Shown: positions 1-11,128 of the stretch, piece after piece | Numbering within the stretch: position 1 is the stretch's first letter | Layout: every line of letters begins with the position of its first letter | Assembly (NCBI GenBank): GCA_900169235.1 | Contig: FWCC01000121.1 | Coordinates: forward strand, 121,362-185,361 | Origin: Zarea fungicola | Lineage: Eukaryota; Ascomycota; Sordariomycetes; Hypocreales; Cordycipitaceae | DNA length: 64,000 nt | Reading direction: 5' to 3' | The notes under the pieces: generated by a model | Told to the model about the DNA's origin: nothing | Databases searched by the model: none | The model's input: only the letters and a program-made list of their open reading frames with translations | Made by a program: the position numbers and the translations under genes

Positions 1-198
1 TCACAGGGCTGATTCTGAGAGTCAGCATTTGATGCTATCAAGGGCCTCCCCCATCCGTTCCCCCATGGGTCAGTGTATGACTGCATCATTTCCGCATCTT
101 GGCTCCTCTTCTTTCAACGGTTTTTGTCGAAATTAAACTTTGAGAAGACCAAAAAAAAAATATTAAAAAAACTATCTATTAGCAAGACCCATTAAATC

Positions 199-1994
199 AT
201 GGAAGAAAAAGACAACGTTGTGGGCCGTCATCACGAACAGGACAGCGATACGCCAAGTACGAGTGAGCTTGTACTGTGTCCTGAAGAGGCTCCTGTTTGG
301 AAGCCAACCCCAAGACTTTATGCTATTGTGGTGGGCTTGGGCATCGCCAATCTGCTGGCGGCGTTGGAAAACAATGTCGTTGCGATTGCTGCGCCTGTAA
401 TCTTGACTGATCTCAAAGTCGGTGTTGACTTTGTCTGGATCACCAATGCCTTTTTCCTGAGCAGGTAAGCTTCACCCCGCGCTGCCGTATTTCGTATTTT
501 TTTTTTTCCGCTTGAATAGTAAGGGCTATAGTAAGGGCTAATGTAAACACTACGTACAGCACGGTAATGCAACCATTGTTTGGCCAATTCTGCAACGTCT
601 TTGGTCGTCGCATCGTCACACTCTCCGCGATTGCGACATTCGTTCTGGGCAGCGGCCTCTGCGGCGGAGCCTCCTCCGCGCGCATGCTCATCGCCGGCCG
701 CGCCGTACAAGGTGCGGGCTCGGGTGGCATAGTTCTCGTCACAAGCATCGTCATTAGTGATCTTGTGCCCCTCCGCCAGCGCGGTGCCTTTTCCGCCATT
801 GTCATGGCCCTTTTAGGTCTCGGGACAGCCCTGGGCCCCTTCATCGGCGGCGCCATTGTGTCCACCACGAGCTGGCGATGGTGCTTCTATCTCAACCTGC
901 CGATTGGCGCCGTCTCGTTTGTCTGGCTCTTCTTTTTGCTGCAGCACACAGACCAGGGCAGCGATGACGCTGAGAGACCATCGTTTCTCTCAAGACTGCG
1001 GCGGATCGACTGGGTGGGCAACGCCCTCATCATCCCCAGCACAGTGTCCCTCCTGTACGCGCTCAGCTACGCGGGCACACGCTATGCCTGGGACGCATGG
1101 CAGACGTTCGTGCCTCTCCTGGTGGGCGCGGGCGGCCTTGCCTTGTTCGCGGTGCTTCAGGTCTGGGCCATTGCGGACGAGCCTCTCATGCCGGCGCGCT
1201 TCTTCAACACGCCCACGCCCGCCATCATCTGCGTCAACACCTTTATCGCCTCGGCGCTCCTGTATTGGACCATGTTCTTCCTCCCCATCTATTTCCAGGG
1301 GGTGAAGCTCTTCTCGCCGCGCCTCTCCGGCGTCGCCATGCTACCCTTTGCACTGCTGGGTATCCCGGGGGCCATGTTTGGCGGCATCGCGCTCGTCCGC
1401 TGGGGTCGGTACAAGCCCATCCACATTGTCGCCTTTGCGCTCCAGACACTCGGCCTCGGGTTGTTTAGCATGCAGAGCGAGAAGACGTCGAATGCGGCGT
1501 GGGCCATCTTCCAGTGCCTCTTCTCGCCGGGCGGGGGCCTCATCTTCACCACCATGCTGCCTGCGTTCCAGGCCTTCTTCCACCAGCAGGACCTGGCCGG
1601 CTGCACGGCGAGCTGGTACTTTATCCGCATGTTTGGTCAGATTTGGGGCGTCGCGATCCCATCTGCCATTTTTAACAATCGGGTCGATCAGCTGCTCAGC
1701 CAGGGCTACGTGAGCAGCTCAGACGCTGTTGAGCTGCTGCAGCATGGTGGCGCGTTTCAGTCTGCTTCGCAGGTGTTTGTGCAGCAGTGGCCGGAGCCTG
1801 TGCAGGACGAGATCCGGGCACTGTATAGATTGGCCTTTCAGCGCATTTTTCAGGTGGCGATTGCGTTTGCGGGGGTTGGGTTCCTCCTGTCCTTGTTTGA
1901 GAAGGAGGTTGCGCTGCGAAAGACGCTGGATACCAAGTACGGGTTGAAGGAGAAGCAAGAGATTGCCCGGTCCAATAGCGGGAATGAGGCCTAA
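199..1994 (+). CDS. MFS multidrug/toxin exporter, DHA2 (14-TM) type; two exons
   Basis: Exons 199-464 and 560-1994 give 566 residues. The donor GTAAGC and acceptor TACAG join in frame to make the segment FFLSSTVMQPLFGQ, the usual TM2-to-loop2 junction of DHA2 drug:H+ antiporters. Visible family marks are GQFCNVFGRR (motif A-like loop) and RAVQGAGSGG (TM4), followed by regularly spaced hydrophobic helices to about residue 545 and a charged cytoplasmic tail. The N-terminus is a hydrophilic tail of about 45 residues. Members of this family export toxic metabolites or fungicides across the plasma membrane by proton antiport; the substrate cannot be read here. It converges on a thioesterase-like gene. 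It appears intact. Confidence 0.92.
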
Positions 1995-2021
1995 AGTCTG
2001 AACTTTTTAGCGTTTTATGTT

Positions 2022-2245
2022 ATGAATCTTGTAATGATGCAATGTTTAATTGTGAATCTCGTAATGATGAGATGATTAATTGGTGAATCTTGTCATTATA
2101 AGATGATTAATTGATGACACAGTATTTAATTGATGATGTACTATTTAATTGATGACAGGATATTTAATTGATGACATGATATTTAATTAATGATATGATA
2201 TTTAATTAATGATATGATATTTAATTAATGATATGATATTTAATT
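2022..2245. repeat. two-tier AT-rich minisatellite (about 30-bp units, then 19-bp units)
   Basis: Three units of 30-31 bp, each starting TGAATCT and ending TTAATT (2022-2112), are followed without a gap by seven 19-bp units of the form GATGACATGATATTTAATT (2113-2245). The last three units are identical, and divergence rises leftwards. It lies between two convergent genes, right after the exporter stop codon. Confidence 0.9.
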
Positions 2246-2384
2246 AATGTCTTCATGTTTCGTTTCTGCCACTCGTCAATACTGGTGGTTTCGCAGCCTC
2301 ATGTGTGACAGTGAGCTACTGAGTCTCCAAAAAAGACGGAAAAGTGACATTTATTTGAGAATGTACTAGTCGTAAGGCCTCGAC

Positions 2385-3523
2385 CTACAGAGAAGCCTGT
2401 GGCTTCTTGCCCTTCTTGCTTCCCACATTCCTCTCCATGCTGACAATCAAGGCAACGTGATGGCTCAAAGTCACCGTCTCCCCGTCCTCGTTGCGCACCA
2501 TAATATCCATGTCAAACCTTCCATTATCCATGAGCTTCGTTGTGATGCGCACATTGATCCACGGCACACCAGCCTCGGGTAGGGCGATTTTGTTCTCGAC
2601 ATTCATCACCACGGTCGGAAACCAGAGGTTCCCGCGTTCCTGGCTCTTCTTTGCCAGAGCCTTGCGCTCTGCCTCCTTTTCCTTGGACTCGCCTGCCTTG
2701 GGGGGCGGCTGGAGAAGCATGGCGCGAATCTCGGGCGACACGAGGTAGTGGTACATGTCAAAGGGGAACGAGTCGACGGCGTAGGGCAGCATCGCTTGGG
2801 TAATGGGCTCGCCGTTGCGGGTGGCCAGCCACATGTCCAGGACGCCCGGTGTAAAGGGCCCCGCGCGCGGCACAAACATGCGCCATGTGAGGTTGGACTT
2901 GAGAAGGCCGCGCGCCGCCGCCGGGGGGATGCTCTCCACCCAGGCCGCATCGGAGCCTTGAGCGAGCAAGGCAGCCAGATCGGGCTTTGCCGGCCGCGTA
3001 TTGGCATCCAAGACTTGGAAGCCCATGGGCATGGAGAGGCCGGTAAAGGTGGTCAGGTTGGCCTGCGTGGCATATGCTAGAATGGCTGGTTTTGTGACGG
3101 AGCGGGTGACCCAAGGAGCCTGGTCCAGCATGCCCTTGCCCTGCCAGAGGGTGAGGTGTAGTGTGGAAAGCTGCTTGCCGAGTTTGACCTCTTCAATGGT
3201 GATGATGGCGTCACCGACCTTGGTCGTACTGATGAATTCGAAATGTGCCGTCATGGTATCCGGTTGGCCCCGCGACTTGAGGTGAGCATTCGCGGCGGCG
3301 AGAATACATGCGGATGAATAACCTCCATTAGGAACTGCCAGCAGTATTTAGCTGTGATCAAAAGAGGATAACCGAGTTTTCAGAGGGCAAAAGAAAATAG
3401 ACAGGGGATGCGCGTACCGATGCCCACAGCAAATGTAGTGTCAAGGGTGGCTTTGTAGGTGTGTGAGTCGAGCTTGTGCAATTTGATTGCATCGGCAAAC
3501 GCGGTGCTTGTGGAAGATGCCAT
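2385..3523 (-). CDS. thioesterase-like (TesB/4HBT_3-type double hotdog) protein
   Basis: Exons 3523-3418 and 3334-2385 give 351 residues. The first exon (MASSTSTAFADAIK...) ends at G|GTACGC and joins after a CAG acceptor to VPNGGYSSACILAAANAH, the characteristic N-terminal hotdog strand of fungal thioesterase-like superfamily proteins. The second half (FPFDMYHYL, WFPTVVMNVENKIALP, INVRITTKLMDNGRFDMDI) is the second hotdog. The family hydrolyses acyl-CoA thioesters or binds acyl groups; the substrate is unknown. No signal peptide is seen. The C-terminus is basic (GSKKGKKPQASL). A start at internal Met 3254 would lose the first strand, so 3523 is preferred. Confidence 0.85.
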
Positions 3524-4562
3524 GGCGCGTGGCAGGGCGAGAACAACAAAGAATAGTGACAATAATAACAATAATAATAACAACAAGCAGTCGGTATCGA
3601 GCGGGATGAAGCTGTTTTCAGAGAACGGCCAACTACTTCTAACCTTGGAGGCGTTGTTCATGTAGAGATGGAGATTTGGCACACCCACCCACGTTCTGCC
3701 AGTGTAACCGAGGCTGGCTACGTGAGGGTTACGGTCATTACCTAGTTGGTAAGTTAGTAAGCATGTGCTCCCAGCCAACCAGCCAGCCAGTCAATCAATC
3801 AACAAGCTCGCAGATGACTACAGCGATAGAGTCTATATCAATTTCAACGGCATGTAGCAGACGTTGGCGACATTGGTTCAGGCTTGGCGGCCAAGACTCA
3901 ATAGTACGATCTGAACAATGCCGATGGCGATGTGGCGGCTGGATTGCTCTGGGCAGCAGCACAATAGCGCATCTTCCGCCTGGAGCGAGCGCCACATCTA
4001 GTCATTCCAGCCCACTTGGCAGAGTTGGCTGAAGCCACTATAGCGGCAAAGCGGGCAAGCGGGCACTGGTTGGACGCTTTTAAGTACAGCCGTCACAAAC
4101 TAAAGACCAATGTTGACGCGTTAGCCTCACGAATCCAAGGTGGTAGCAATCCAGGCTGACTTTGACTTTATTGGCAATGTTTTAAAAGTTGATCAGTACC
4201 ATTCTCTCAACGGCATCCATAGGTAGACCTGTGTCGACCTCCAGTATGAGTGTGGAGGCTGGTGATGCACTAATAGAATCATGTTGGTTACCCTACAGCC
4301 ATCAGCAAAATCCACATGGGCTCTGTCAAGCTTCTGGCATCGGTGACATTATTTTTTAAAAGAATTTAATCAAATCAGACAACAGGCCATTTCCTATATA
4401 CCGTTTAGTCTTGGTTTTGTCAACATTCGAACCTCCCATTTTGTTTTACCAACACACGACACCGTCCGTTCAAGCTACCTTGGCTAACAAGTGGCTATTT
4501 TAAAGAGTGACTTATGTATATAAATATAGGCCAACCATCTTTAAAACATTTTTTTTTTAAAA
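3524..4562. other. intergenic region, no gene seen
   Basis: Upstream region of the thioesterase-like gene. It holds an AAT/AAC-rich microsatellite near 3558-3588 and an AT-rich stretch from about 4350. No frame with both coding character and splice sites was found on either strand. Confidence 0.5.
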
Positions 4563-6264
4563 TTAAAGAGGACCACATATGCCTAATTTTATATGTCTAA
4601 TACTAATACTATATGCTATATTACGTTTATTATTAAAATAGTCATTGTAGCATAGGCGTGCTGACAATGGTTTAGTCCGGTCACCCTGCCCTTCAGTCAC
4701 AAAGGTCAACTCGAATGCGACACTGCCAAAAAATGGATGCCTCAACAGGTCTATCATTGTACTCCGTTCGTCTGGGTTCGTTACAGCCATTTTTTGACCA
4801 AGTCAATGAATAATTGCCTCGTCCCATCACGCTGCAACCCCCAAGAATAACGACCAGCCTGTGTTTTCCCCAGGCCTCATCCCGGCTGTGGAGGTCCCTG
4901 CCATCTGTTCCTGGCCAAGTCTTAGTGTAGTGTTCCAACATGTACAAAAGCAGAGAATGAAAATGCAACATACCGTCAACATGCCCGCTTCTCGTGTTCC
5001 AAATGTCAAGCCAGGAATCAGGTTGTGGCCCTCCAAGTTGGACAGCCCGGAAAAAATAATCATTGAGTGACCCTCTGGCGGAGATGAGCTCGCTTCCGGA
5101 CTCGATCTGGTATACCTTTATTGGCGTCATTAGTACCGCAATTTTAATAAATACTAGTTGCCACATACTATGCACCCAACAGCCCATATATCCGCTGCTT
5201 TGCTCCACACAGACCCTGCTCGGCCGTCAAACTGGTCGTAAACTACAACTTCTGGGGGGCGAACCATTGTTGGTGCCGCCCCTGGCAAAGATGTGAGCTT
5301 CTCACTTGTCCTGTGCGCTACACGGAGAAGAATCGCAAGCTTCGTGGAATTCATATAAAGAGTGTCTCTTTGATCCGGCGTACCTCTCCCAAAGTCCAGA
5401 ATTTTAATGCATCATGTCGGCTCTGCCGGGAAGGACTTCATACTCTGCAAAAAGTCTGCAATCAATACGCACGGGGTGATGTAAGGCGGCGCAGAGCTCA
5501 AGGGGAATGATGTATCGCGTGGCACAACGGGGATGACTCAGGGTTAGCAAAGTATTCGGTCATGTCGTCTTTGCTCAACTGCTCCAACTGCGGGAGGGCA
5601 ACTCCCAAGTTGGCGAGATGTGGATCTGCAAACAATCAGCTTCTTGGCTATGCGAAATGTGCTCCTGAATTACCTCCATGCACTACACCTTGCTTATGAA
5701 GAAAAGAAAATCCTTGTAATATTTGGTGTATGGCTTCTAATGAGCAATGGTCCACGACATCTGGGTTGCTTAATGGAGATATGACTTTGGTCGCCAAACA
5801 TTCGTGAAATCCGTTCGGTCCCTTGATGGTAAACACGTCAAAGAGTTGGATAATTCTTTCGTGGCCGGCTTTTCCTTGCCCAACTTTGTGAAGCTCGGAC
5901 AAAATAGCCGCTTCATTGCTAAATTCTGGAGCGCCCAGGCCAGCACAATCTTTGAGCGAGACATATCGTCTGTAAACGTAATTAATTCATCGAATCGCTT
6001 ACTCATTTGGATGGCCCTACTTGTCAACAAGGTCCCGAGCGGGCCAACGGTAGCGAAAGCCCCGAAACCGAGCTTCAGCAAGATTCGATACCGCGACACT
6101 CTGTCCAGGTCCCCTACACTGGTGCCTGGCTTCGGGAGGACGTGACCGAGAATCACAGGATGAAACCCGTGGCGTTTGTATCTTGTCAGGTCTTCAACAC
6201 GCGCATCATTTCCAGTGTACAAAAACTGTTCGAGTTGCTCTTGCATACCATGGGAATCGTCCAT
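4563..6264 (-). pseudogene. SRPK-like protein kinase pseudogene with several frameshifts and an in-frame stop
   Basis: Reading from 6264 downwards, kinase motifs occur in the right order but in shifting frames. The start MDDSHGMQEQ and the SRPK-type lead-in KRHGFHPVILGHVLPKPG come first, then the glycine loop KLGFGAFATV. A 1-nt loss near 6041-6046 follows. Next come SNEAAILSELHKVGQG, the catalytic-loop region LHKQGVVHG, PHLANLGVALPQLEQLS, a frameshift near 5521-5533, a TGA at 5412-5414, then KILDFGR. RPPEVVVYDQF, WSKAADIWAVGC (SRPK subdomain IX) and YQIESGSELISARG follow. Two more frameshifts (about 4831-4845 and 4786-4797) precede VTNPDERSTMIDLLRHPFF. Several intron junctions are still recognisable, so decay was recent. 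No functional kinase can be made from this copy. Confidence 0.85.
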
Positions 6265-7301
6265 ACTAGCCAGTCACAATCCAATCGCAGAGTGAATGTT
6301 GCCACAAGGGTTGAGAAAGGTAGAGAGAGTTGGCTGGTCGCGAGGATTGTGTGACAAACGTAGAGATGGATGTGCTCTGAGAAATGCACTCTACTGCCAT
6401 GGCAAGGAAGTACTAAGAAAAGTGTAGGTACGTCATGGCCGGAGCAAATTCGAAAGGTATTTCTGGAGGTGTTGCAAGGGGTGTGATTATCGACTCTTCA
6501 AGGGCCTTTGCTTTTGCATGTAAACCACAAAGTAACTTGAGCAGGTTGTCAGGGCCACCCCATTAGGTGGTATCCCCTTCTGGCCTCTTTAGAGAAGACC
6601 TCTCACTGGACGGGGAGCCAGCTATAATACCCTTCAACGCCAGGATCGCTTCCTCCAGTTGCTCCTCGTTTTGAAATTATCTATATGAATTTAGATCAAT
6701 CATATCTGAGTAAAATTTTAATCCCTATTTGCACTAAAGTCTTATATTGAGAAAAACGTATCTACTTAATATATAGACAGCTTATGGCTAAATAAACTCT
6801 ATATATCCTCTTAGCTTATAGCCTGGTCTCTCGCTGCCACTCAGCATCTCACTCTAACTGTACCAAGTTTACTTTCAGTTCAAGTGAAATCACGTCGCCC
6901 CGTTCTTCCACACATTCTTCACCAACAAGTCGGCCATCCTTTGTATGCAAGTGCTATATCAGCGACATGTGCCAGAAGATCCGTCCGCGTTTAACGAGCA
7001 AAGTTGCCCGCCGCAGCAGCCGCCGTCGCCGTTATTCGGGCCTTCTGGGTTACAAGGTCGATCTCTAACGCATGCGGGAGGCGGCGGAGGGGGAGGGGGA
7101 GGGGGAGGGGGAGGCGGAGACGGAGGGGGAGGCGACGGCGGAGGGGGAGGCGGAGGCGCAGTTTGTGGTATGATTAGAACAGGCTCGAGAATGTAGACTT
7201 GGTCGCCGTCGCTGCCGCTCCTAATCTCTCCAGGGCTATGTCTCTGGTTCCCCCAGCAGGTATTGAAGAGTTCGGTCTGTTTGTAGGCATCAGCTCAATG
7301 A
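6265..7301. other. intergenic region with a purine-rich tract; no convincing gene
   Basis: An 83-codon frame at 6945-7196 encodes mainly poly-glycine from the GGA/GGC tract and is not credible as a gene. The rest is AT-rich with no splice-compatible coding frames. Confidence 0.45.
7075..7160 (+). repeat. G-rich (GGGGGA/GGCGGA)n tract, possible G-quadruplex
   Basis: About 85 bases of almost pure purine on the + strand, with many runs of 3-5 G separated by one or two bases, fit the G-quadruplex-forming pattern. It starts about 140 bp beyond the 3' end of the small secreted-protein gene on the minus strand. Confidence 0.7.
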
Positions 7302-7643
7302 TCATCCAGGGCACAGGGACTCTCTTTCATTTCGAGTCCTGCTGATGCCGGACTTGTAGACACTCACTGTAGCAGCTGTGCAGTTATCGTACGTGTTTGC
7401 GTTGGCGTTGCTCCGTGAGACTCGTATAAAAAAGCCGCCAGTACTATCCTTTTTGAGAAAACAGCCGACATCTTGGTCACCTTGGCGGCAAGTGCTACCG
7501 GCGCCCGTTTTACAGAGGTCCTGCAGTAGTGCCTTGACCTCGTCATCCTGAGCGGCGCTTGTGGCCATGCCTGTGTTGTCACAAACAGCTTGGGCTGCCC
7601 CTAGACGGGCTAGTAAAAAGAAAACTAGAACAGGGATCTTCAT
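7302..7643 (-). CDS. small cysteine-rich secreted protein, effector-like
   Basis: 113 residues, single exon. The N-terminus MKIPVLVFFLLARLGAAQA is a clear signal peptide with predicted cleavage after about residue 19. The mature part has six cysteines (AVCDN, DLCK, TCRQ, GCFL, NCTA, LCPG) spaced for three disulfides and one N-glycosylation sequon at NCT. A TATA box (TATATAAG on the minus strand, 7712-7705) lies about 65 bp upstream of the ATG. I recognise no named family. The size, signal peptide and even cysteine number match small secreted proteins of plant- or insect-associated fungi; that role is inference. The last ~20 residues could be altered by an undetected intron. Confidence 0.7.
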   Translation of the reverse strand: MKIPVLVFFLLARLGAAQAVCDNTGMATSAAQDDEVKALLQDLCKTGAGSTCRQGDQDVGCFLKKDSTGGFFIRVSRSNANANTYDNCTAATVSVYKSGISRTRNERESLCPG

Positions 7644-8499
7644 ATTGAACCACGAAAGTTATGGTTGTGACCGATATACTCAAAAAATCGCCTGGGTGAA
7701 GTGGCTTATATAGACAATATTGGTCGCAATAAACAGAGCAAAGACTGGTCTACCAGTATTTAAAGCAGCCAACTCTGTAGCATTCTATTTTGGTCTATTA
7801 TGCTATGTGGCTCAAAGGCCTATTATTAGCTCCATGTTAGTCTTATTCTCTTATTAAGGGCTTCAGGGCTAAACCCACCATATTTTTATCTCGCTCATCG
7901 CCCTACATAAAGATTAGACTGCCTAATAAGGACATAAATGATCTTTGGTGGGGCTTTACGCTGACACATATGATCTGGGTGTACGGCACCATCTACGCGG
8001 GAATTGTCCGCGCCACCAGGTGGGTTCTCCCCAGCCGAACTAGGCTGTGGGCATTGAGGAGGACTTGGGGTATTTGGAAAGCTACGCTCGCCCTCCGCCC
8101 TTTGCCCTTCGCCCTCTGTCTAGTCAGACATAGTGCTACCTGCTATTATTGTGATTTTATTTTATTTTGGGAAGCGTAAGCTTATTATGGCTCTAATTTT
8201 ATCTAGTAGTAGTGATAGGGGGTAGCTAAAATATGTTTATGGGGGCATCGCCGTCTTGGGCCCGACGGAGTACTGGCTATACGGGAAATCCGGGCTCATG
8301 GATGCAGTATTGTACATGGTGTCTGCACTTCTAAATATAGCCAATATCTATGTGGCATTGTCATGATGAGATCCCCTTCTATTTTGGCGATTTGGCACTC
8401 CTCGCTGACAGGGTATATATATCACTGATGGTCTCCCTAAATGAAATATTTTATCATTGTTGCCCACATCTGCGCTATCAACTAGCAGAGACTCTCAAC
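7644..8499. other. divergent intergenic region between the secreted-protein and lipase genes
   Basis: Holds the TATA box of each flanking gene: 7705-7712 (minus) and TATATATA at 8413-8420 (plus). An in-frame upstream ATG at 8350 would give the lipase a non-secretory extension and is not used. No gene is seen inside. Confidence 0.5.
7705..7712 (-). promoter_or_regulatory. TATA box for the small secreted protein
   Basis: TATATAAG on the minus strand, about 65 bp before the ATG at 7643. Confidence 0.5.
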
Positions 8500-9932
8500 A
8501 TGTTTTTTCTTATTTCCTCACTCCTGCTTTTCGGTGAGGCTCTCGCATCACCTCTCGTGGTGCCTCGCCAAGCTCCCCAGCAACCTTTCCCCCCTCCAAA
8601 ACTCCCGAATCAGTTCTCGATAGCAGCCTTTGGAGACAGCTTTTCCGCAGGCATTGGCGCTGGACATTTTCTAACAGCAAGCCCTGATGGGCGTGATAAT
8701 CTTTGCGCCCGCATGACTGGCTCATACCCAGCTCAATTAGTCAACTTGATGGCCTCAGTCACCAAGGGAACACCAACTCTTGACTTTAAATCATGCTCTG
8801 GAGATGTTCTTGATGACATCGACGCGCAGGTTTTTGCCTTGGGAAAGAAAGTTGATGTGGCGTTAGTCTCTATAAGCGGCAACGACTTTAATTTTGCAAA
8901 TGTGGTTGTAAGTGCCTCTTACAAGTATCATGTGGACCAAGACTAAGTAGCCTTCTAGAAAACCTGTGTCTACGCCCAAAAAGACTCAGCGAATGGCATT
9001 TCAACTCAGAAGGATGCGCAGAATGCATGTGACAGTAACCTCGCCAAATCGTCAAATTCCATTGGTGACAACGACAACTTTGCCAAGTTCCGGTCAAAGA
9101 TGCAGCTCATAAATCAACAGCTGAATCCCGGTGGCGTTATTTACATCACCGGATATCCAAAGTTCTTTTCTCCTGCTGCCACTCCAAGTGATCCGTGTGA
9201 TAAGACGACATTCTTCAATAGTCTTCTCGTTCGGACAAAAGTGGGAATACTGCCGATGCTCATTCAGAACCGACAACGAATGAACACCCTTGTCGATCAG
9301 GTGAACGCGCGTATCAAGGATGCGGTCATTAACCGGTTAAAGCCTGCGATACCCAATATGGTGTTCATTGATATCGATGAAGCATATACCGGCCACCGGT
9401 TCTGCGAGCCTGGTAAAGATCCTTGGGGGTCTACTGACGACCGAGTTTTTATCAACGATCTGTTTACGGTACAACCGGAGACAGGAAAATGGGACGGAGA
9501 TACTGGGGATACTGACGCCAACGACGTGTGGACGCCACCTCTCAGCGGGCTAAATCAACGCTCTACCGAACTCAACGCCACTCATGAACTCGGAATCATT
9601 TTCGCCGGCCGCGGCCCCTCGGACAAATTCCAGCAGCATACTGTGTTCCATCCAAAGCCGGTTGCCCACCGAATCACTGCGGCGCTGATTGCGGGTGATC
9701 TAAACACGAGGTTTGATATAATATCCAGCTAACCTGAACAAGCTGTAGTGTGCTGACAACACGTCTGTATAGATTGAACACTAGGGGGGACGTCAGCTTC
9801 GGCCCGGCCAGGGTTTGCACGCAGAATAACGACGGAACATCTTCGTGCACCGACGTGGCGCCCGGCTGTTTTGCACCCAACCCGACCCAGGACGGCCTGC
9901 AAACGGTAAGCTGCCCATCGAATGGTGCATGA
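8500..9932 (+). CDS. secreted SGNH/GDSL-type lipase or esterase, three-exon model
   Basis: Exons 8500-8907 and 8959-9710, plus a probable third exon 9773-9932. The signal peptide MFFLISSLLLFGEALA is followed by SPLVVPRQ. Block I is AAFGDSFSAGIGAG with the nucleophile Ser in GDSF. Block III is SISGNDFNF. The C-terminal catalytic region is HPKPVAHRI. These define an extracellular SGNH hydrolase acting on esters or lipids. The 51-bp first intron (GTAAGT...TTCTAG) is unambiguous. Without splicing at 9711 the protein stops at 9732 (393 residues). With donor GTTTGA, a GCTGACA branch and acceptor TATAG it gains a Cys-containing tail (VCTQNNDGTSSCTDVAPGCF). The longer form is likelier but unproven. 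Confidence 0.85.
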
Positions 9933-10487
9933 TACCGACATGTTCAATAGCTATGGACTGGGACGCGGAGGAGGAAGAGCTTTTGTTGACGCTGTTATGA
10001 TTTCTCCGAGTACGAACTTTTCAGTGTTGTGCGCGGCGCCTGGAGCAGGAAATTTGTGTGAAACTACATGTAGAATTGCATCTAGAAGTCTTTTTTTTTT
10101 CAACTCCGCCCAGGTTCTCTGCTGTGTTTATGGTGCAATCCACTCCTATACTCTTATAACTTATTAGATTATAATGCATCTATGATCCTTGTATAGTTTT
10201 GTGACTTTATTTCTTAATTAGGCAGACTCTAGGTGCCTTGCCTGGTCGTCCCTTTGGGCCGCCTCAGCCTCCCCATGTCACATTCGTCCGTAACAAGCGA
10301 GGAGCACACACTATATAAGTAAGTCGCCATGCACAGGCAGAATGCTCCATTAAGGACTCATTCCTCAGGTCGGGAGCCACATACTGCCTAGCAGCGAGCC
10401 TTTGCATCCTTGTCCTGGAGCTGCATTCAAAGTGTCAGCTGGCTGCCTCCCCTGCCTAGTATTTGCCCAAAATGATAACAGCTGCAT
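9933..10487. other. intergenic region, no gene seen
   Basis: Contains a poly-T run near 10091-10100 and a TATATAAG element near 10312-10319 that could serve the tentative gene at 10488. No supported coding frame. Confidence 0.4.
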
Positions 10488-10944
10488 GTGGCTGCATCAA
10501 TAACCATGACCAAGACACTGCTGCGTAAAGAGCTTTCATCAGCTTGCGTTCGTGAAGGTGAGCATAAATATTCGGCCCTTGCCTTGAGACCCTTCTCACC
10601 TCAACACTCCCCCACAAGAACAAGCCTAAGAGCAATCCAACGAAAACCTCTCCACATTGTAAGTACCAGATTTGAGCGAATATGACGTTGATGCCTAACA
10701 GCGGTCGCAGAGGCTCGTCGTCAACGTCATCGACCTGTCGTCCAATGAAGACTCGGCAAACCGGACCGGGGCGTTTGAAAAGGAGGACACGACTTTTGCA
10801 ATGTCACTTGGCAAAGATGCCGACAGCGTAGTTGAGCAAGGAATTCATCCAGAGACAACAGGCATACCTAGTCTGATTGGTAATTTAAACCCTCCTGCAC
10901 TTGCCATGCCTTCATCACACTCCATATCGGCGTGGCGCGTGTAG
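10488..10944 (+). CDS. hypothetical two-exon protein (tentative)
   Basis: Exon 10488-10658 (57 codons) ends at ATT|GTAAGT. A 43-bp intron ending CTAACAG joins it to 10702-10944, giving 137 residues. The second exon reads RSQRLVVNVIDLSSNEDSAN and onward to SISAWRV before TAG, with a plausible acidic, low-complexity composition. It has no domain I recognise. It may be an independent small gene or a fossil exon. The intron is at the short limit for the window, and confidence is limited because no homology supports it. Confidence 0.3.
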
Positions 10945-11128
10945 AAGAATACGGAACAGAGCTACTTCTGTTGTGCCCCTTTGCTGTCCATACACTGCGC
11001 GCTTGAGCATTGCAACAGACAAATTCGTGCGCACCGCCGAGCCCCTGACTGCGGATGGTTGGGAGGATGGTGGCCACACTTAAGTATCCGCATCGCCGTC
11101 GCTTTGCACTGCCAAAAACCCGTCATAC

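Noticed and set aside
3459..3665. Poly-Asn containing + strand frame
   Set aside because: Antisense to the first exon of the thioesterase-like gene and created by an AAT/AAC microsatellite.
6945..7196. Poly-glycine protein
   Set aside because: Product of a purine-rich tract; no coding context.
8350..8499. Upstream in-frame start for the SGNH lipase
   Set aside because: Would bury the signal peptide behind 50 residues and lies upstream of the TATA box at 8413-8420.
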